Positions 41,403 to 50,774 of a stretch of 64,000 bases of DNA are shown here, piece after piece. Made by a program: the position numbers and the translations under genes. Each line of letters opens with the position of its first letter. Within the stretch, counting starts at the first letter, position 1. Origin of the DNA: an uncultured Rhodospirillales bacterium (GTDB lineage: Bacteria; Pseudomonadota; Alphaproteobacteria; Rhodospirillales; JABHCV01); the NCBI GenBank assembly GCA_938092065.1, contig CALKND010000017.1:1-64000 (forward strand), given 5' to 3'. The notes beneath the pieces are model-generated. The model was not told where the DNA came from and ran no database searches. It saw only the letters and a program-made list of their open reading frames with translations.

Positions 41403-43121
41403 ATGAGTGATATTCAAAGATACCCAGCAGGTTCTTACATTTTTAGAGAAGGTGAGTCTGCCCAATATGCATATGTTTTACAGTCAGGTACTGTTGCAAT
41501 TGTGAAACTAGGGGCTGATGGCGAAGCTGTTATTGTGGAGCTCTCTGCAAAAGGTACAATTTTTGGTGAGATGGCGCTAATTGATGAGAATCCCCGAAGT
41601 GCGGGAGCTAAAGCCAAGAGCGATGTTGAAGTTACCGGCGTCGATAAAAGTGTTTTTTTAGATTATGTCTCTAAAAATCCGAAGGCTGCACACAACATAA
41701 TGGTTAAATTGTCGGGTGAATTGAGGCAAGCAAACTTTGAAATCACTCAATTGGCAGCTAGAACGGGCTTAAATCAAAACGAGACAGTTGATAATTTTAA
41801 GATTTCTGAGCAACAACACAATGATGACGTTGATGATACAGATGCTATTTATGATACCCCGCCCTCAAAATTAGTAATTTACGCGGGAGGTTTAATACTT
41901 TTTCTATTTGTAGTGGCTTTTTCATTCTCATCAATTTTTGAAATTGATACGACAGTATCTTCAAGGGGGGAGTTTACTACCAAGGTGCCAAACGTTGATG
42001 TTCAGGCCACCTCAAATGCAATTGTTAAACAAGTACTCGTTGAGCGAGGTCAGATCCTCAAGCAGGGACAAGTGGTGGCAATATTAGATGAAGTAGACGC
42101 TGAGACGAATCTTAAACAAAATACTGAAACCCTGAGCGCCGTCACAGACAAATTACGTAGAATCGAATTGGAGCAAAATTATTTAAAGACAAGCTTGCCA
42201 ATAGCCGAAAATATTGAGCTTCCAAATATGCTGGCTGACATTCTCAGGAAGCGAGTGGATCAGTACAGGTCAAAATTAACCTCGTTTTCTTATAAAATCG
42301 CTAAATTAGAAAATGAAACTAAGTCAGCATCTGAGACTGTCCGCATTACTAAGCGGCAGACTGATCTAAAAAGACAAATTGAGAAGGCTAGAAAAGCTCT
42401 CTACAGCCGGCAAAATGGGTCTCTTTTGAGCTACTTACAAGCGCAAGATGCCACTTTGCAGTCAGAGCGATCATATTATGATGCAAAAAATATGTTAGCT
42501 CTAAAAAAGACTGATTTATCTGTTCTTCAAGCGGATAAGGAAGAATTTACAGCATCTTGGTCTTCTTCACTTGGAGAGGCTCGCTCAAAGGAAGAAGAAA
42601 AGCGTATTCAACTTACTCAAGCTTCGGTGAAACTCCGTCGTGATATGAGGAATGTTGAAGTAAGAGCTCCAGTTGATGGTATTGTCCTTGACCTTCCAAA
42701 GGTTTCTTCGGGCTCGATAGTGAAACAGGGCGAAAGTATAGCAACTTTGGTTAGAGTAAATCAGCCTCTCACACTAGAGGTGGATATTTCTCCAAAAGAT
42801 GTTAGCGACGTCCGTATTGGATCTTCTGTGTCGGTAAAGCTTGACGCCCTTCCATTCCAACAATATGGGGACCTAGATGGAACGTTATCTTATATGTCTC
42901 AGGACACTTACGACAAAGACCTGGCTGGAGAAAAGGCTTCAGTCTATAGAGGACGCATAAATATACCACTTACAGAATTAACAGGATTACCCGAGGGTTT
43001 TAAGTTAACATCAGGAATGACTGCTTCAGCAGACATGAAGGTTGGAAAACGTCGTTTGATCACCTATCTCTTGCATCCAATAATCAAAGGATTGTCAAAG
43101 TCATTCACTGAACCAGACTGA
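41403..43121 (+). CDS. HlyD-family adaptor fused to a cyclic-nucleotide-binding domain
   Basis: This 572-residue protein has two parts. Residues about 5-120 are a cyclic-nucleotide-binding (CNB/CAP-type) domain in the cytoplasm. Its phosphate-binding cassette is intact: FGEMAL (54-59) with Glu56, then NPRSA (63-67) with Arg65, the residues that hold ribose and phosphate. A membrane segment lies at about 157-178. The rest is a periplasmic adaptor: lipoyl half (VDVQATSNAIVKQVLVERGQ), long coiled coil (about 235-400), second lipoyl half (VEVRAPVDGIVLDL) and beta-barrel. Normal HlyD proteins have only a short cytoplasmic tail, so secretion may respond to cAMP, cGMP or a related nucleotide. Its partner is the ABC protein at 39194. 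Confidence 0.88.
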   Translation: MSDIQRYPAGSYIFREGESAQYAYVLQSGTVAIVKLGADGEAVIVELSAKGTIFGEMALIDENPRSAGAKAKSDVEVTGVDKSVFLDYVSKNPKAAHNIMVKLSGELRQANFEITQLAARTGLNQNETVDNFKISEQQHNDDVDDTDAIYDTPPSKLVIYAGGLILFLFVVAFSFSSIFEIDTTVSSRGEFTTKVPNVDVQATSNAIVKQVLVERGQILKQGQVVAILDEVDAETNLKQNTETLSAVTDKLRRIELEQNYLKTSLPIAENIELPNMLADILRKRVDQYRSKLTSFSYKIAKLENETKSASETVRITKRQTDLKRQIEKARKALYSRQNGSLLSYLQAQDATLQSERSYYDAKNMLALKKTDLSVLQADKEEFTASWSSSLGEARSKEEEKRIQLTQASVKLRRDMRNVEVRAPVDGIVLDLPKVSSGSIVKQGESIATLVRVNQPLTLEVDISPKDVSDVRIGSSVSVKLDALPFQQYGDLDGTLSYMSQDTYDKDLAGEKASVYRGRINIPLTELTGLPEGFKLTSGMTASADMKVGKRRLITYLLHPIIKGLSKSFTEPD

Positions 43122-43390
43122 TATTTGCAATTTTGTTCACGTATTGTGCAATGTAAAGTGCGTCGAATGGTGCTTAAAACAACAGCCAGCCTGATATTGG
43201 AGGGATTGAGTTCATCTGCTTCAATAAAAAAATAACTTTTTTAGTATTGCAACCATCAGGACACCTTATTGCCATCTATATCTCAAATCTTGGCATGGTC
43301 AATCCAGTATTGTGGGTGCGATGATCATAGATACTAGAGTGGTCTAATTAATTTACGCCCTATGTTTTTATTGTTAAGGAAACTTTTCCA

Positions 43391-43972
43391 GTGCTTCGAG
43401 GACTTTATGATTGGACCATGAGCCTTGCTGGGCATCGCCGTGCTATGTTGGCACTTGCTATTGTGTCATTTGTAGAGAGCTCCGTATTTCCTATCCCGCC
43501 AGATATTCTGATTATACCCATGGTTCTTGCATCGAGGGAAAAAGCCTGGCGCATCGCTCTTCTTTGCACTGTCGCATCCGTGCTCGGTGGTCTAGTCGGG
43601 TATGGCATTGGCTATTTTTTTTATGAAAGCCTGGGTAAGTCGGTGCTGGAGTTTTACGGCTATGCAGAGAAGTTCTCTCAATTCCAAGGCTTTTATCATC
43701 AATGGGGAGCATGGATCGTCGGCGGTGCTGGATTAACGCCTTTCCCCTACAAACTGATTACCATCGCCAGTGGCGTCACTAATTTGGATATTATTATTTT
43801 TACAGTAGCTTCTGCCATATCTAGAGGTCTGAGATTTTTTATAGTCGCTGGACTACTTTGGTATTTTGGCGATCACATTCGTATTTTCATTGAAAAAAAT
43901 TTAGGCATTCTTGTAACCTTATTTTTCATACTGCTATTTGGTGGATTCGTTTCAATAAAATTTCTGCTATAA
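43391..43972 (+). CDS. YqaA/DedA (SNARE-associated) family membrane protein
   Basis: This is a 193-residue inner-membrane protein with about five hydrophobic segments. Typical landmarks are ESSVFPIPPDILIIPMVLA in the first helix pair, GGLVGYGIGYFF, the polar re-entrant GGAGLTPFPYKLITIASG with a conserved Pro and Lys, and ISRGLRFFIVAGLLWYFG. The family includes polyprenyl-phosphate and phospholipid flippases (DedA relatives); the substrate of YqaA-type members is not settled. It starts at GTG 43391 and lies 7 bp before dsbB, so they are likely co-transcribed. Confidence 0.85.
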   Translation: MLRGLYDWTMSLAGHRRAMLALAIVSFVESSVFPIPPDILIIPMVLASREKAWRIALLCTVASVLGGLVGYGIGYFFYESLGKSVLEFYGYAEKFSQFQGFYHQWGAWIVGGAGLTPFPYKLITIASGVTNLDIIIFTVASAISRGLRFFIVAGLLWYFGDHIRIFIEKNLGILVTLFFILLFGGFVSIKFLL

Positions 43973-43979
43973 TCAATTC

Positions 43980-44471
43980 ATGCTTTCACAACGCTTATTT
44001 GCTGTATTTATTTTGATTGTGGCCTTGATCTCCTTATCTGCGAGCCTCACTGCAGAATATCTTTTTGACAAGGAACCTTGCGTTCTGTGCCTATATCAAC
44101 GCGTTCCGTTCCTAGTCACCGGGCTTTTTGCAATCACTACGCTGTGCCTAAAGCCGTCATCAAAACTGATCCCAATGATTTTTATGTTTTGCGCGCTATC
44201 TTACTTGGTTGGCTCAGGCATTGCTACCTACCATGTTGGCGTCGAAAAACTCTGGTGGAGTTCTGAATGTTCTGGAAGCCTAAGTCAGAACACTACATTG
44301 GAGCAGTTGCGCGCCAGCCTATTACAGAAGGCGGACAAACCATGCAATGATGTGAACTGGACTCTATTTGGTATTAGCATGGCAACCTATAATGTATTCT
44401 TCTCGAGCGTGTTGGGGTTCACGTCTATAATAGCTAGTATGCAGATATTGAAAAAATTAAAGGAAAGGTAA
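43980..44471 (+). CDS. dsbB: Disulfide bond formation protein B
   Basis: This 163-residue quinone reductase of the inner membrane reoxidises DsbA. Four membrane helices are visible. The first periplasmic loop has the CVLC pair within EPCVLCLYQRVPF. The second loop carries the other redox Cys (SSECSGS and DKPCND). Those Cys accept electrons from DsbA and pass them to ubiquinone. Five bases separate it from coq7, a ubiquinone biosynthesis gene, which makes functional sense. Confidence 0.9.
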   Translation: MLSQRLFAVFILIVALISLSASLTAEYLFDKEPCVLCLYQRVPFLVTGLFAITTLCLKPSSKLIPMIFMFCALSYLVGSGIATYHVGVEKLWWSSECSGSLSQNTTLEQLRASLLQKADKPCNDVNWTLFGISMATYNVFFSSVLGFTSIIASMQILKKLKER

Positions 44472-44475
44472 TATA

Positions 44476-45054
44476 GTGAGTGAGGTGAAAAAAAAATATT
44501 CATCAAAAACTGGTTTATTGCCCGGAGACCTGGGACAAGAGCAATTAATTGAGCGCATGATACGTGTCGATCAGGCTGGGGAATACGGAGCAGTTCGTAT
44601 TTACGAGGGACAGCTGAGTGTTTTGGCAAATTCTAACAGCGCTCCTGTTATCAAACATATGCTGGATCAAGAAATTGAGCATTTGGAAACATTTTCAGAA
44701 ATACTTAAAAAACGTCGGGTCCGCCCAACTGCCTTGATGCCATTATGGCATCTTGCTGGCTTTGCCTTGGGGGCTGGAACAGCCCTGATGGGAAAGAGGG
44801 CCGCAATGGCCTGTACCGTCGCTGTAGAGGAAGTGATTGATGAGCACTATGCAGCCCAAGTCGAAAAGCTTGACTATATGGGTAATGATGAGAAAAATCT
44901 CAGAGATACTTGTAAAAAATTCCGCGAAGAAGAGCTCGAACATCGAAAAATTGGACTTGACCACGGTGCAGAACAAACACCTGGCTATGAAGTCTTAAGT
45001 GCCATAGTTAAAACTGGTTCGCGTATGGCGATTTGGTTATCTGAGCGCATATAA
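44476..45054 (+). CDS. coq7: Demethoxyubiquinone hydroxylase Coq7
   Basis: This 192-residue di-iron enzyme adds the last hydroxyl group in ubiquinone synthesis. The ligands come from a ferritin-like four-helix bundle: Glu in GAVRIYEGQL, the EIEHLE helix, VEEVIDEHY, and FREEELEHRKIGLDHGAEQ. RMIRVDQAGEYGAVRIYEGQ near the start is the family signature. It starts at GTG 44476 with AAAGGTAA upstream. Coq7 replaces the flavin enzyme UbiF in many alphaproteobacteria. Confidence 0.94.
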   Translation: MSEVKKKYSSKTGLLPGDLGQEQLIERMIRVDQAGEYGAVRIYEGQLSVLANSNSAPVIKHMLDQEIEHLETFSEILKKRRVRPTALMPLWHLAGFALGAGTALMGKRAAMACTVAVEEVIDEHYAAQVEKLDYMGNDEKNLRDTCKKFREEELEHRKIGLDHGAEQTPGYEVLSAIVKTGSRMAIWLSERI

Positions 45055-45145
45055 ATAAATTTCTTTTTTACAGATCAGGCTGATTTTCGTGTGGGTAGCT
45101 TTGGCTGAAGTCGAGTGAATTACTTCATCACAACTTAAAATATCA

Positions 45146-45934
45146 TTACTTACGTTCGTGGTGCCGGACTAATCCTGAAATTATTCCTCTGAAAGTACGC
45201 ACTTCCTGTTCAGTCATGTTAGTCCGCTGAAATATGTTCCGGATATTGTTGACCATGGTTGGTCGTTTTTCAGGCGGCCTTAAAAAACCGCAATTATCTA
45301 GTTCCTTCTCAAGATGTTCAAACAAGCCAATCAATTCATTTTTATTAGCGAGCCGGGTGTTTTTGGGGATGCGTGTGTCAACCTCTTCGGTCTTGTTGCC
45401 TGACTGAAACCACTCATAACCCATCAAAAGAACAGCCTGGGCTAAGTTCAAGGAACTAAAAGCCGGGTTCATAGGGATCGTCACTAGGGTGTCGGCTAAT
45501 GCTACATCATCATTGCTTAGACCCCAAGATTCGCGGCCAAAAATCATTCCAGGCTTACCACCAACCGCAATAACGCAACGCATTTCATTGGCAGCTGCAC
45601 GCGCTGTCAGCACCCGCTTGGTCATATCCCGGTCACGCGCAGTTGTCGCATAAACATGACTTAGATCGGCCACTGCTTGCTTTGTGTTATCAAAAACCTG
45701 AACTGCATCAAGGACCACTTCGGCCCCGGCAGATGGCTTGATAGCATGCTCGTTTGGCCAACCGTGTACGGGGGCGACTAGACGCAGACTACCTAGTGCG
45801 TTATTGAGCATGGCACGGGCCGCCATGCCAATATTTTCGCCAAGCTGGGGATTGATTAGAATGATGGAAGGTGCGTCTTTGGCTACCGTCGCACTGGATT
45901 TTGGGAGTCGTCGCGTTTTATTTGTTTTTCCCAT
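45146..45934 (-). CDS. trmJ: tRNA (cytidine/uridine-2'-O-)-methyltransferase, TrmJ type
   Basis: This 262-residue SPOUT-class methyltransferase uses AdoMet to methylate ribose 2'-OH, in TrmJ at position 32 of tRNA. The knotted domain shows IILINPQLGENIGMAARAMLN at the start, IFGRESWGLSNDDVALADTLVTIPMNPAFSSLNLAQAVLLMGYEW as the AdoMet site, and a C-terminal helical extension (TNMTEQEVRTFRGIISGLVRHHERK). The extension distinguishes TrmJ from TrmL, but specificity is inferred. It converges with coq7 and follows cimA on the minus strand after 5 bp. Confidence 0.87.
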   Translation of the reverse strand: MGKTNKTRRLPKSSATVAKDAPSIILINPQLGENIGMAARAMLNNALGSLRLVAPVHGWPNEHAIKPSAGAEVVLDAVQVFDNTKQAVADLSHVYATTARDRDMTKRVLTARAAANEMRCVIAVGGKPGMIFGRESWGLSNDDVALADTLVTIPMNPAFSSLNLAQAVLLMGYEWFQSGNKTEEVDTRIPKNTRLANKNELIGLFEHLEKELDNCGFLRPPEKRPTMVNNIRNIFQRTNMTEQEVRTFRGIISGLVRHHERK

Positions 45935-45939
45935 GAAAA

Positions 45940-47529
45940 TCAGGCGACGCCGTCACGATAAAGCTTGTAGATTATACTGTCTCGAAGCGCTTCATAGGAG
46001 GCCTCAATAATATTTGTGGAAACCCCAACTGTTGACCAGTGTTCTCCGACATCACTAGCTGATTCAATCATTACACGAGGCATCGCTGCAGAGGCATCTT
46101 TAGAACGCAGGATACGAACTTTAAAATCAACAAGGCGCAGGTCCTCAAGGGTCGGATAGATCGGCGTCAGTACCTTTCTTAGAGCCATATCTAGTGCGTT
46201 TACTGGACCATTGCCCTCGGCCACTGTCATGTATTCTTCACAATCTACTGTTAACTTAACTGTAGCTTCGGACATTATGATGAGCTCGCCCTTGGCATTC
46301 CAGCGTCGCTCATCAAGGACCCTAAAGTTATTACAACGAAAATACTCGGGTACTTTGCCAAGGGCGCGTCGGGCTAAAAGCTCAAAACTCGCTCCTGCGC
46401 CATCGTATGAATAACCGTCGAATTCACGTTTCTTAACCTGTTCAACTAGCAGTGTGACCCTGGGATCCTTTGGATCGACGTTTATGCCAATCTCATGAAA
46501 GCGGGCAAGGATATTTGATCGCCCAGCTTGATCGGAAACAACAATATGCCTTTGGTTGCCAACGAGACTTGGCTCCACATGTTCGTATGTGCGCGGATCC
46601 TTTTCCACTGCGGAGACATGTAGTCCGCCCTTATGGGTAAAAGCCGACTCACCGACATAAGGTGCGCTGCGTTCTGGTAAGCGGCCAAGGCATTCGTCAA
46701 GAATTCTGGAGACTTGGGAGAGGTGGGTCATATCTTCTGCAGAAAGACCAGTCTCGTAACCCATCTTTAGCACCAGTGTAGGGATGATGGTAATTAAGTT
46801 GGCATTACCACAACGCTCACCCAGACCATTAAGCGCACCTTGCACCTGACAAACCCCAGCGCGCACGGCGGCTAAAGAATTAGCGACGGCGTTGCCTGTG
46901 TCATTATGGCAATGGATACCAAGCTTTGATCCGGGAATATGTTTGGTGACTACGTTGATAATCTTCGTAATCTCATGGGGTAATGTACCGCCATTGGTAT
47001 CGCAAAGAACTATCCAGCGTCCACCCGCATCATGAGCAGCCTTAAGGCACGCCAGGGCAAATTTGGGATTTGCCTTGTAGCCATCGAAAAAGTGCTCTGC
47101 GTCAAATATTACCTCGTTGACCTTGGTGGTCGCATGAGCAATAGAATCGGCGATCATAGCGATGTTTTCTTTGTGCTCGATATTGAGCGCCATATCCACG
47201 TGAAAATCCCAAGTTTTCCCAACCATGCAAATAGCTTCTGTGCCACAATCAAGTAAGGCATTGAGACCTGGATCGTTATCACTGGAACGTCCGGCTCTGC
47301 GTGTCATCCCAAAGGCAGTTAGGCGCGAACGTGTCAGGGTTGGCGGCGATGCAAAAAACGCATCATCTGTCGGATTGGCACCTGGCCAACCCCCTTCGAT
47401 GTAGTCGACCCCCAGCAGGTCAAGCTGCTTGGCAATTAGAGCCTTGTCAGTGGCGTTAAAATCAACACCCTGCGTCTGAGCCCCATCACGCAGGGTGCAG
47501 TCGTATATGTAGATGCGCTTATCACTCAT
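45940..47529 (-). CDS. cimA: Citramalate synthase
   Basis: This 529-residue HMGL-type enzyme condenses pyruvate and acetyl-CoA to (R)-citramalate, opening a threonine-independent route to isoleucine. The TIM-barrel start DCTLRDGAQTQGVDF and the catalytic GIHCHNDTGNAVANSLAAV metal site with NGLGERCGNANL are clear, as is the lid/regulatory C-terminal domain (about residues 390-525). A GGLHVSAVEKDPRTYEHV segment and the length favour CimA over 2-isopropylmalate synthase. The close homologue LeuA cannot be fully excluded. Confidence 0.9.
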   Translation of the reverse strand: MSDKRIYIYDCTLRDGAQTQGVDFNATDKALIAKQLDLLGVDYIEGGWPGANPTDDAFFASPPTLTRSRLTAFGMTRRAGRSSDNDPGLNALLDCGTEAICMVGKTWDFHVDMALNIEHKENIAMIADSIAHATTKVNEVIFDAEHFFDGYKANPKFALACLKAAHDAGGRWIVLCDTNGGTLPHEITKIINVVTKHIPGSKLGIHCHNDTGNAVANSLAAVRAGVCQVQGALNGLGERCGNANLITIIPTLVLKMGYETGLSAEDMTHLSQVSRILDECLGRLPERSAPYVGESAFTHKGGLHVSAVEKDPRTYEHVEPSLVGNQRHIVVSDQAGRSNILARFHEIGINVDPKDPRVTLLVEQVKKREFDGYSYDGAGASFELLARRALGKVPEYFRCNNFRVLDERRWNAKGELIIMSEATVKLTVDCEEYMTVAEGNGPVNALDMALRKVLTPIYPTLEDLRLVDFKVRILRSKDASAAMPRVMIESASDVGEHWSTVGVSTNIIEASYEALRDSIIYKLYRDGVA

Positions 47530-47770
47530 AGTAGCTTGTAACCTCAGAATTAAAAGTACTCCATTAAATAATCAGAATGGACAATTTAGGACAGTAGCTC
47601 AAGGTTCTCCGCATACATGATTCTTCTTCATCTGGGCCTGATCGTATTTTTCTAACAGTCTTGCCTTATGCTTCATTCTAGATGCGTGTGATTAAACAAC
47701 CACGGGTTCCCTGAATACAATAATACTAACTAGAATATGCTTTTGTGTGCTGAATAGAAGGATAATTTCT

Positions 47771-48340
47771 CTAGACACCCTTAAATTTTAGAAGATTTAC
47801 CTGTGCTGCCCCATATGTGCGCTTCTCTAATATGCTGAAGTCAAGGGGAGGTGTGAAATTATCATCCTTGCTGATTTCCACTACCACCAAGCCACCAGGG
47901 GCGATCCAGCCTTTATGGCATAGGCCCAAAAGGGCTGGGTCAGATAGTTTTGTACCGTATGGGGCATCTAAAAATACTAGGGCAAGTGGCGCATGTGCGA
48001 CGAGGGGTGGCGAGGAAAGTCGTCTAGCGTCAAGTTTCAGGGTCAGGATATTGCGCGCCTCGCCCAAGGTTGCCGCATTGGCCTTTACGCATTGCAGAGA
48101 ACTTACTTCGTTGTCGATGAAAACACCAAATGAAGCTCCCCGTGACATGGCTTCAAGCCCAAGTGCTCCGGTACCAGAAAAAACATCAAGTACAGGCATG
48201 TCCTCAAAGCCTTTCCAATCAATGGAATGAGCAAGAATGTTGAAGATGCCTTCACGAGCACGGTCAGAAGTGGGCCTGATGTTTTGGCCCGCAGGGGCCT
48301 GAAGGGTGCGCCCTTTATGCCTTCCACCAACTATTCTCAC
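47771..48340 (-). CDS. rsmD: 16S rRNA (guanine966-N2)-methyltransferase
   Basis: This 189-residue AdoMet enzyme modifies G966 in the small-subunit decoding area. It opens with RIVGGRHKGRTLQAPAGQNIRPTSDRAREGIFNIL. The AdoMet-binding VLDVFSGTGALGLEAMSRGA and the catalytic motif DAPYG (the [DN]PPY variant) follow. It overlaps the RluB-type gene by 4 bp; this pair is typical in alphaproteobacteria. Confidence 0.94.
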   Translation of the reverse strand: MRIVGGRHKGRTLQAPAGQNIRPTSDRAREGIFNILAHSIDWKGFEDMPVLDVFSGTGALGLEAMSRGASFGVFIDNEVSSLQCVKANAATLGEARNILTLKLDARRLSSPPLVAHAPLALVFLDAPYGTKLSDPALLGLCHKGWIAPGGLVVVEISKDDNFTPPLDFSILEKRTYGAAQVNLLKFKGV

Positions 48341-49176
48341 TTTTGAGTATTCTTCAGATTTAAGGTAGATTTTTTAAATGTACGAATTTGTTTAGGCCAT
48401 TTTTTTGCTTTTGCCCAACCGGCGCCACGAAACCTGCCCATTGTCTTGCGCCCATTTTCGGTCAATTGATCGCGCAGGATTTTGTTGGGGACCTCGTCGA
48501 CCTGACTGCGTTGAAGCTTGCCTAATTGGAACGGTCCGTAGGAAAGACGGATCAGGCGATTAACCCTCAAATCTAGGTGTTCCATGATCTTACGAACTTC
48601 TCGGTTTTTGCCCTCAGCTAAGGCGACCGTGAGCCAAGCATTGGTCCGGGTTTCACTATCTAGGTTGGCCTTGATAGCGCCATACTTGATGCCACCAACG
48701 GTGGCCCCGTTTTCCAGGGACAAAAGATTGTTTTGATCGACGGTACCGCGAACCCGGACTCGGTAACGCCGGATCCACCCAGTGGAAGGCATTTCAAGGC
48801 GCCGTGCTAACTCGCCGTCATTGGTAAGCAGCAACAAACCCTCAGAGTTCAGGTCCAGACGGCCGACGGAGATAACCCGCCCCATTGTTGGAGAAAGCTT
48901 CTCAAATACAGTTGGGCGGCCTTGTGGGTCACTATGGGTGGTTACCAAACCGGTTGGCTTGTGATAGCGCCACAGACGTGTCTCCTGAGCCTGAGGCAGC
49001 GGTTGGCCATCGACTTGGATGACGCTCTTGTCATCGACTGTAAGAGCTGGGCTATCTAGCGTCTTGCCATCAACTCGGACTCTGTTGTCGGCGATCCAGC
49101 GTTCCGCCTCGCGGCGAGAGCATAAGCCGGCGCGTGCAATGACCTTGGCAATACGTTCAGGCTTATGTTCACTCAT
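48337..49176 (-). CDS. Pseudouridine synthase, RluB/RsuA family
   Basis: This 279-residue enzyme isomerises uridine in rRNA. An S4 RNA-binding domain leads (RIAKVIARAGLCSRREAERWI, about residues 8-65). The catalytic core shows GRLDLNSEGLLLLTNDGELA with the active Asp in GRLD, and EGKNREVRKIMEHLDLRVNRLIRLSYG. The basic C-terminal tail is common in alphaproteobacterial RluB. The target site (RluB versus RluE/F) cannot be read from the sequence. It overlaps rsmD and the C26 gene by 4 bp on either side. Confidence 0.9.
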   Translation of the reverse strand: MSEHKPERIAKVIARAGLCSRREAERWIADNRVRVDGKTLDSPALTVDDKSVIQVDGQPLPQAQETRLWRYHKPTGLVTTHSDPQGRPTVFEKLSPTMGRVISVGRLDLNSEGLLLLTNDGELARRLEMPSTGWIRRYRVRVRGTVDQNNLLSLENGATVGGIKYGAIKANLDSETRTNAWLTVALAEGKNREVRKIMEHLDLRVNRLIRLSYGPFQLGKLQRSQVDEVPNKILRDQLTENGRKTMGRFRGAGWAKAKKWPKQIRTFKKSTLNLKNTQK

Positions 49177-49892
49177 TTGGCTTTTTCTGATGCGGCAACA
49201 AAGGCTTTGAATATTTTTGCATCGCCCTTGTTGATGTCAAATTCTGGGTGCCATTGAACGCCCAGACAAAAATCATATGCGTCGGTTTCTATGCCCTCAA
49301 TAACGCCATCTGGGGCGCGGGCATTGATGGTGACACCATTGGGTTCGTCAAGTGCTGCCTGATGATGAGCGCTGTTGACGGCCAGGTTGTTAGTACCAAC
49401 GATGCGGTGCAAAAGCGTACCCTCTTTGACGAAGACTTCATGGCCAGCTTCATCGCGCGGATTAGGTTGTTCGTGTGCAAGGGCGTTTTCAATCACGTCT
49501 GGTATATGCTGAATCAATCTGCCGCCCAACACCACATGTAAAAGCTGTTGACCGCCGCAAATACCCAAAACGGGTATATTGCGTTTTAGCGCGCCTTTGG
49601 CCATAGCAATCTCAAAGTTAGTGCGACGCTTTTTAATAATGACGCTATCGTGGCGTTCCTTATCGCCAAATAAGGCTGGGTCGACATCGAAATTTCCACC
49701 GGTTATGACTAGACCGTCTATCAGGTTTAGGTATTCTTCTGCTCTATCTGTTACGTGTGGCAGGGCTAAGGGTAAGCCACCAGCACGGGAAACTGAAGCA
49801 GAATAGTTCTCGCGCAGTGCATACCAAGGGAATTTTGAGTAAGACCCAGATTCTTCAGAATCAAGCGTTATGCCTATAACAGGTATCATCAT
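49173..49892 (-). CDS. Class I glutamine amidotransferase-like peptidase C26
   Basis: This 239-residue hydrolase is of the gamma-glutamyl-GABA hydrolase (PuuD) type. The catalytic Cys is in VLGICGGQQLLHVVLGG, His and Glu in LGVQWHPEFD, and the oxyanion region is GLVITGGNFDVDP. Members split gamma-glutamyl amides, as in putrescine breakdown. The gabD gene elsewhere in the window would handle the later GABA product, but they are far apart and a link is inference. It overlaps the RluB-type gene by 4 bp and is divergent from tadA. Confidence 0.87.
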   Translation of the reverse strand: MMIPVIGITLDSEESGSYSKFPWYALRENYSASVSRAGGLPLALPHVTDRAEEYLNLIDGLVITGGNFDVDPALFGDKERHDSVIIKKRRTNFEIAMAKGALKRNIPVLGICGGQQLLHVVLGGRLIQHIPDVIENALAHEQPNPRDEAGHEVFVKEGTLLHRIVGTNNLAVNSAHHQAALDEPNGVTINARAPDGVIEGIETDAYDFCLGVQWHPEFDINKGDAKIFKAFVAASEKAK

Positions 49893-49972
49893 TGTTTTGA
49901 CTTTATGCTTCTCTGGCAGCTACGGCAAGCGGTTCACTTGACGATACTGGTTTCCGGGTTCAAAATTCAACT

Positions 49973-50425
49973 ATGAGTAAGTCTACATATATGGAGATGG
50001 CATTGAAAGAAGCTGTCAGGGCAGCTGAGCGTGGCGAGGTGCCTGTCGGGGTCGTGATTGTTGATAGCTTAAGTGGTGATGTGTTAGCTCGGGCTGGAAA
50101 CTGCACAGAGGCTAGTAATGATCCCACCGCCCATGCCGAAATACTTGCAATACGCGAGGCCGCTTCCAAGTTGGAAAGCCCTCGTCTGGAAAACTGCGAT
50201 CTTTATGTTACGTTGGAGCCCTGCCCTATGTGCGCTACGGCTATTTCCTTTGCACGTGTGCGCAGACTTTATTTTGGGGCTTATGACCCTAAAGGCGGTG
50301 GAGTCGATCACGGGCCCCGAGTGTTTGAACAATCGGGCTGTCACCATCGCCCGGAAGTAATTGGTGGTATGGAAGAAAGCCAAGCATCGGGTTTGCTGAA
50401 ATTTTTTTTTCAGGATTTGCGCTAG
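49973..50425 (+). CDS. tadA: tRNA-specific adenosine deaminase
   Basis: This 150-residue zinc deaminase converts A34 to inosine in tRNA-Arg. The HAE motif with catalytic Glu is in PTAHAEILAIREAA and the zinc Cys pair in LEPCPMCATAISFARV. FGAYDPKGGGVDHG and the C-terminal LLKFFFQDLR match TadA. It starts 80 bp from the divergent C26 gene, and its stop abuts the stop of the DUF1244 gene. Confidence 0.94.
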   Translation: MSKSTYMEMALKEAVRAAERGEVPVGVVIVDSLSGDVLARAGNCTEASNDPTAHAEILAIREAASKLESPRLENCDLYVTLEPCPMCATAISFARVRRLYFGAYDPKGGGVDHGPRVFEQSGCHHRPEVIGGMEESQASGLLKFFFQDLR

Positions 50426-50746
50426 CTACTTGTTGTGATTGCTGATGTGTGAATGCAGGGCCTTGGTGTCCTGAAAAATCTTCTTTTGCTTTTCAGAAGC
50501 TTCGTGTTGATGATTGCTTTTCCATTCGTCGTAGGGCATGCCATAGACGATTTCCCGAGCGTCGTCATAAGACATATTAATGTTAAGGTCTTTGGCAGCC
50601 GCCAAGTACCATTTTGACAGGCAGTTGCGGCAAAAACCGGATAGGTTCATAAGTTCAATGTTCTGTACATCTTTGCGTTTTTGTAGATGTGCAATAAGGC
50701 CGCGAAAGGCGGAGGCTTCAAGTTTGGTGCGTGTTTTGTTGTCCAT
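50426..50746 (-). CDS. DUF1244 family protein
   Basis: This is a 106-residue soluble helical protein. The segment AFRGLIAHLQKRKDVQNIELMNLSGFCRNCLSKWYLAAA, followed by YDDAREIVYGMPYDEWK, is the hallmark of DUF1244, including the conserved FCRNCLxKW pair of Cys. The function is unknown. It has normal length and lies between tadA and purD. Confidence 0.92.
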   Translation of the reverse strand: MDNKTRTKLEASAFRGLIAHLQKRKDVQNIELMNLSGFCRNCLSKWYLAAAKDLNINMSYDDAREIVYGMPYDEWKSNHQHEASEKQKKIFQDTKALHSHISNHNK

Positions 50747-50774
50747 GGGGGCAATCCTTACTCTATGGTTAATT

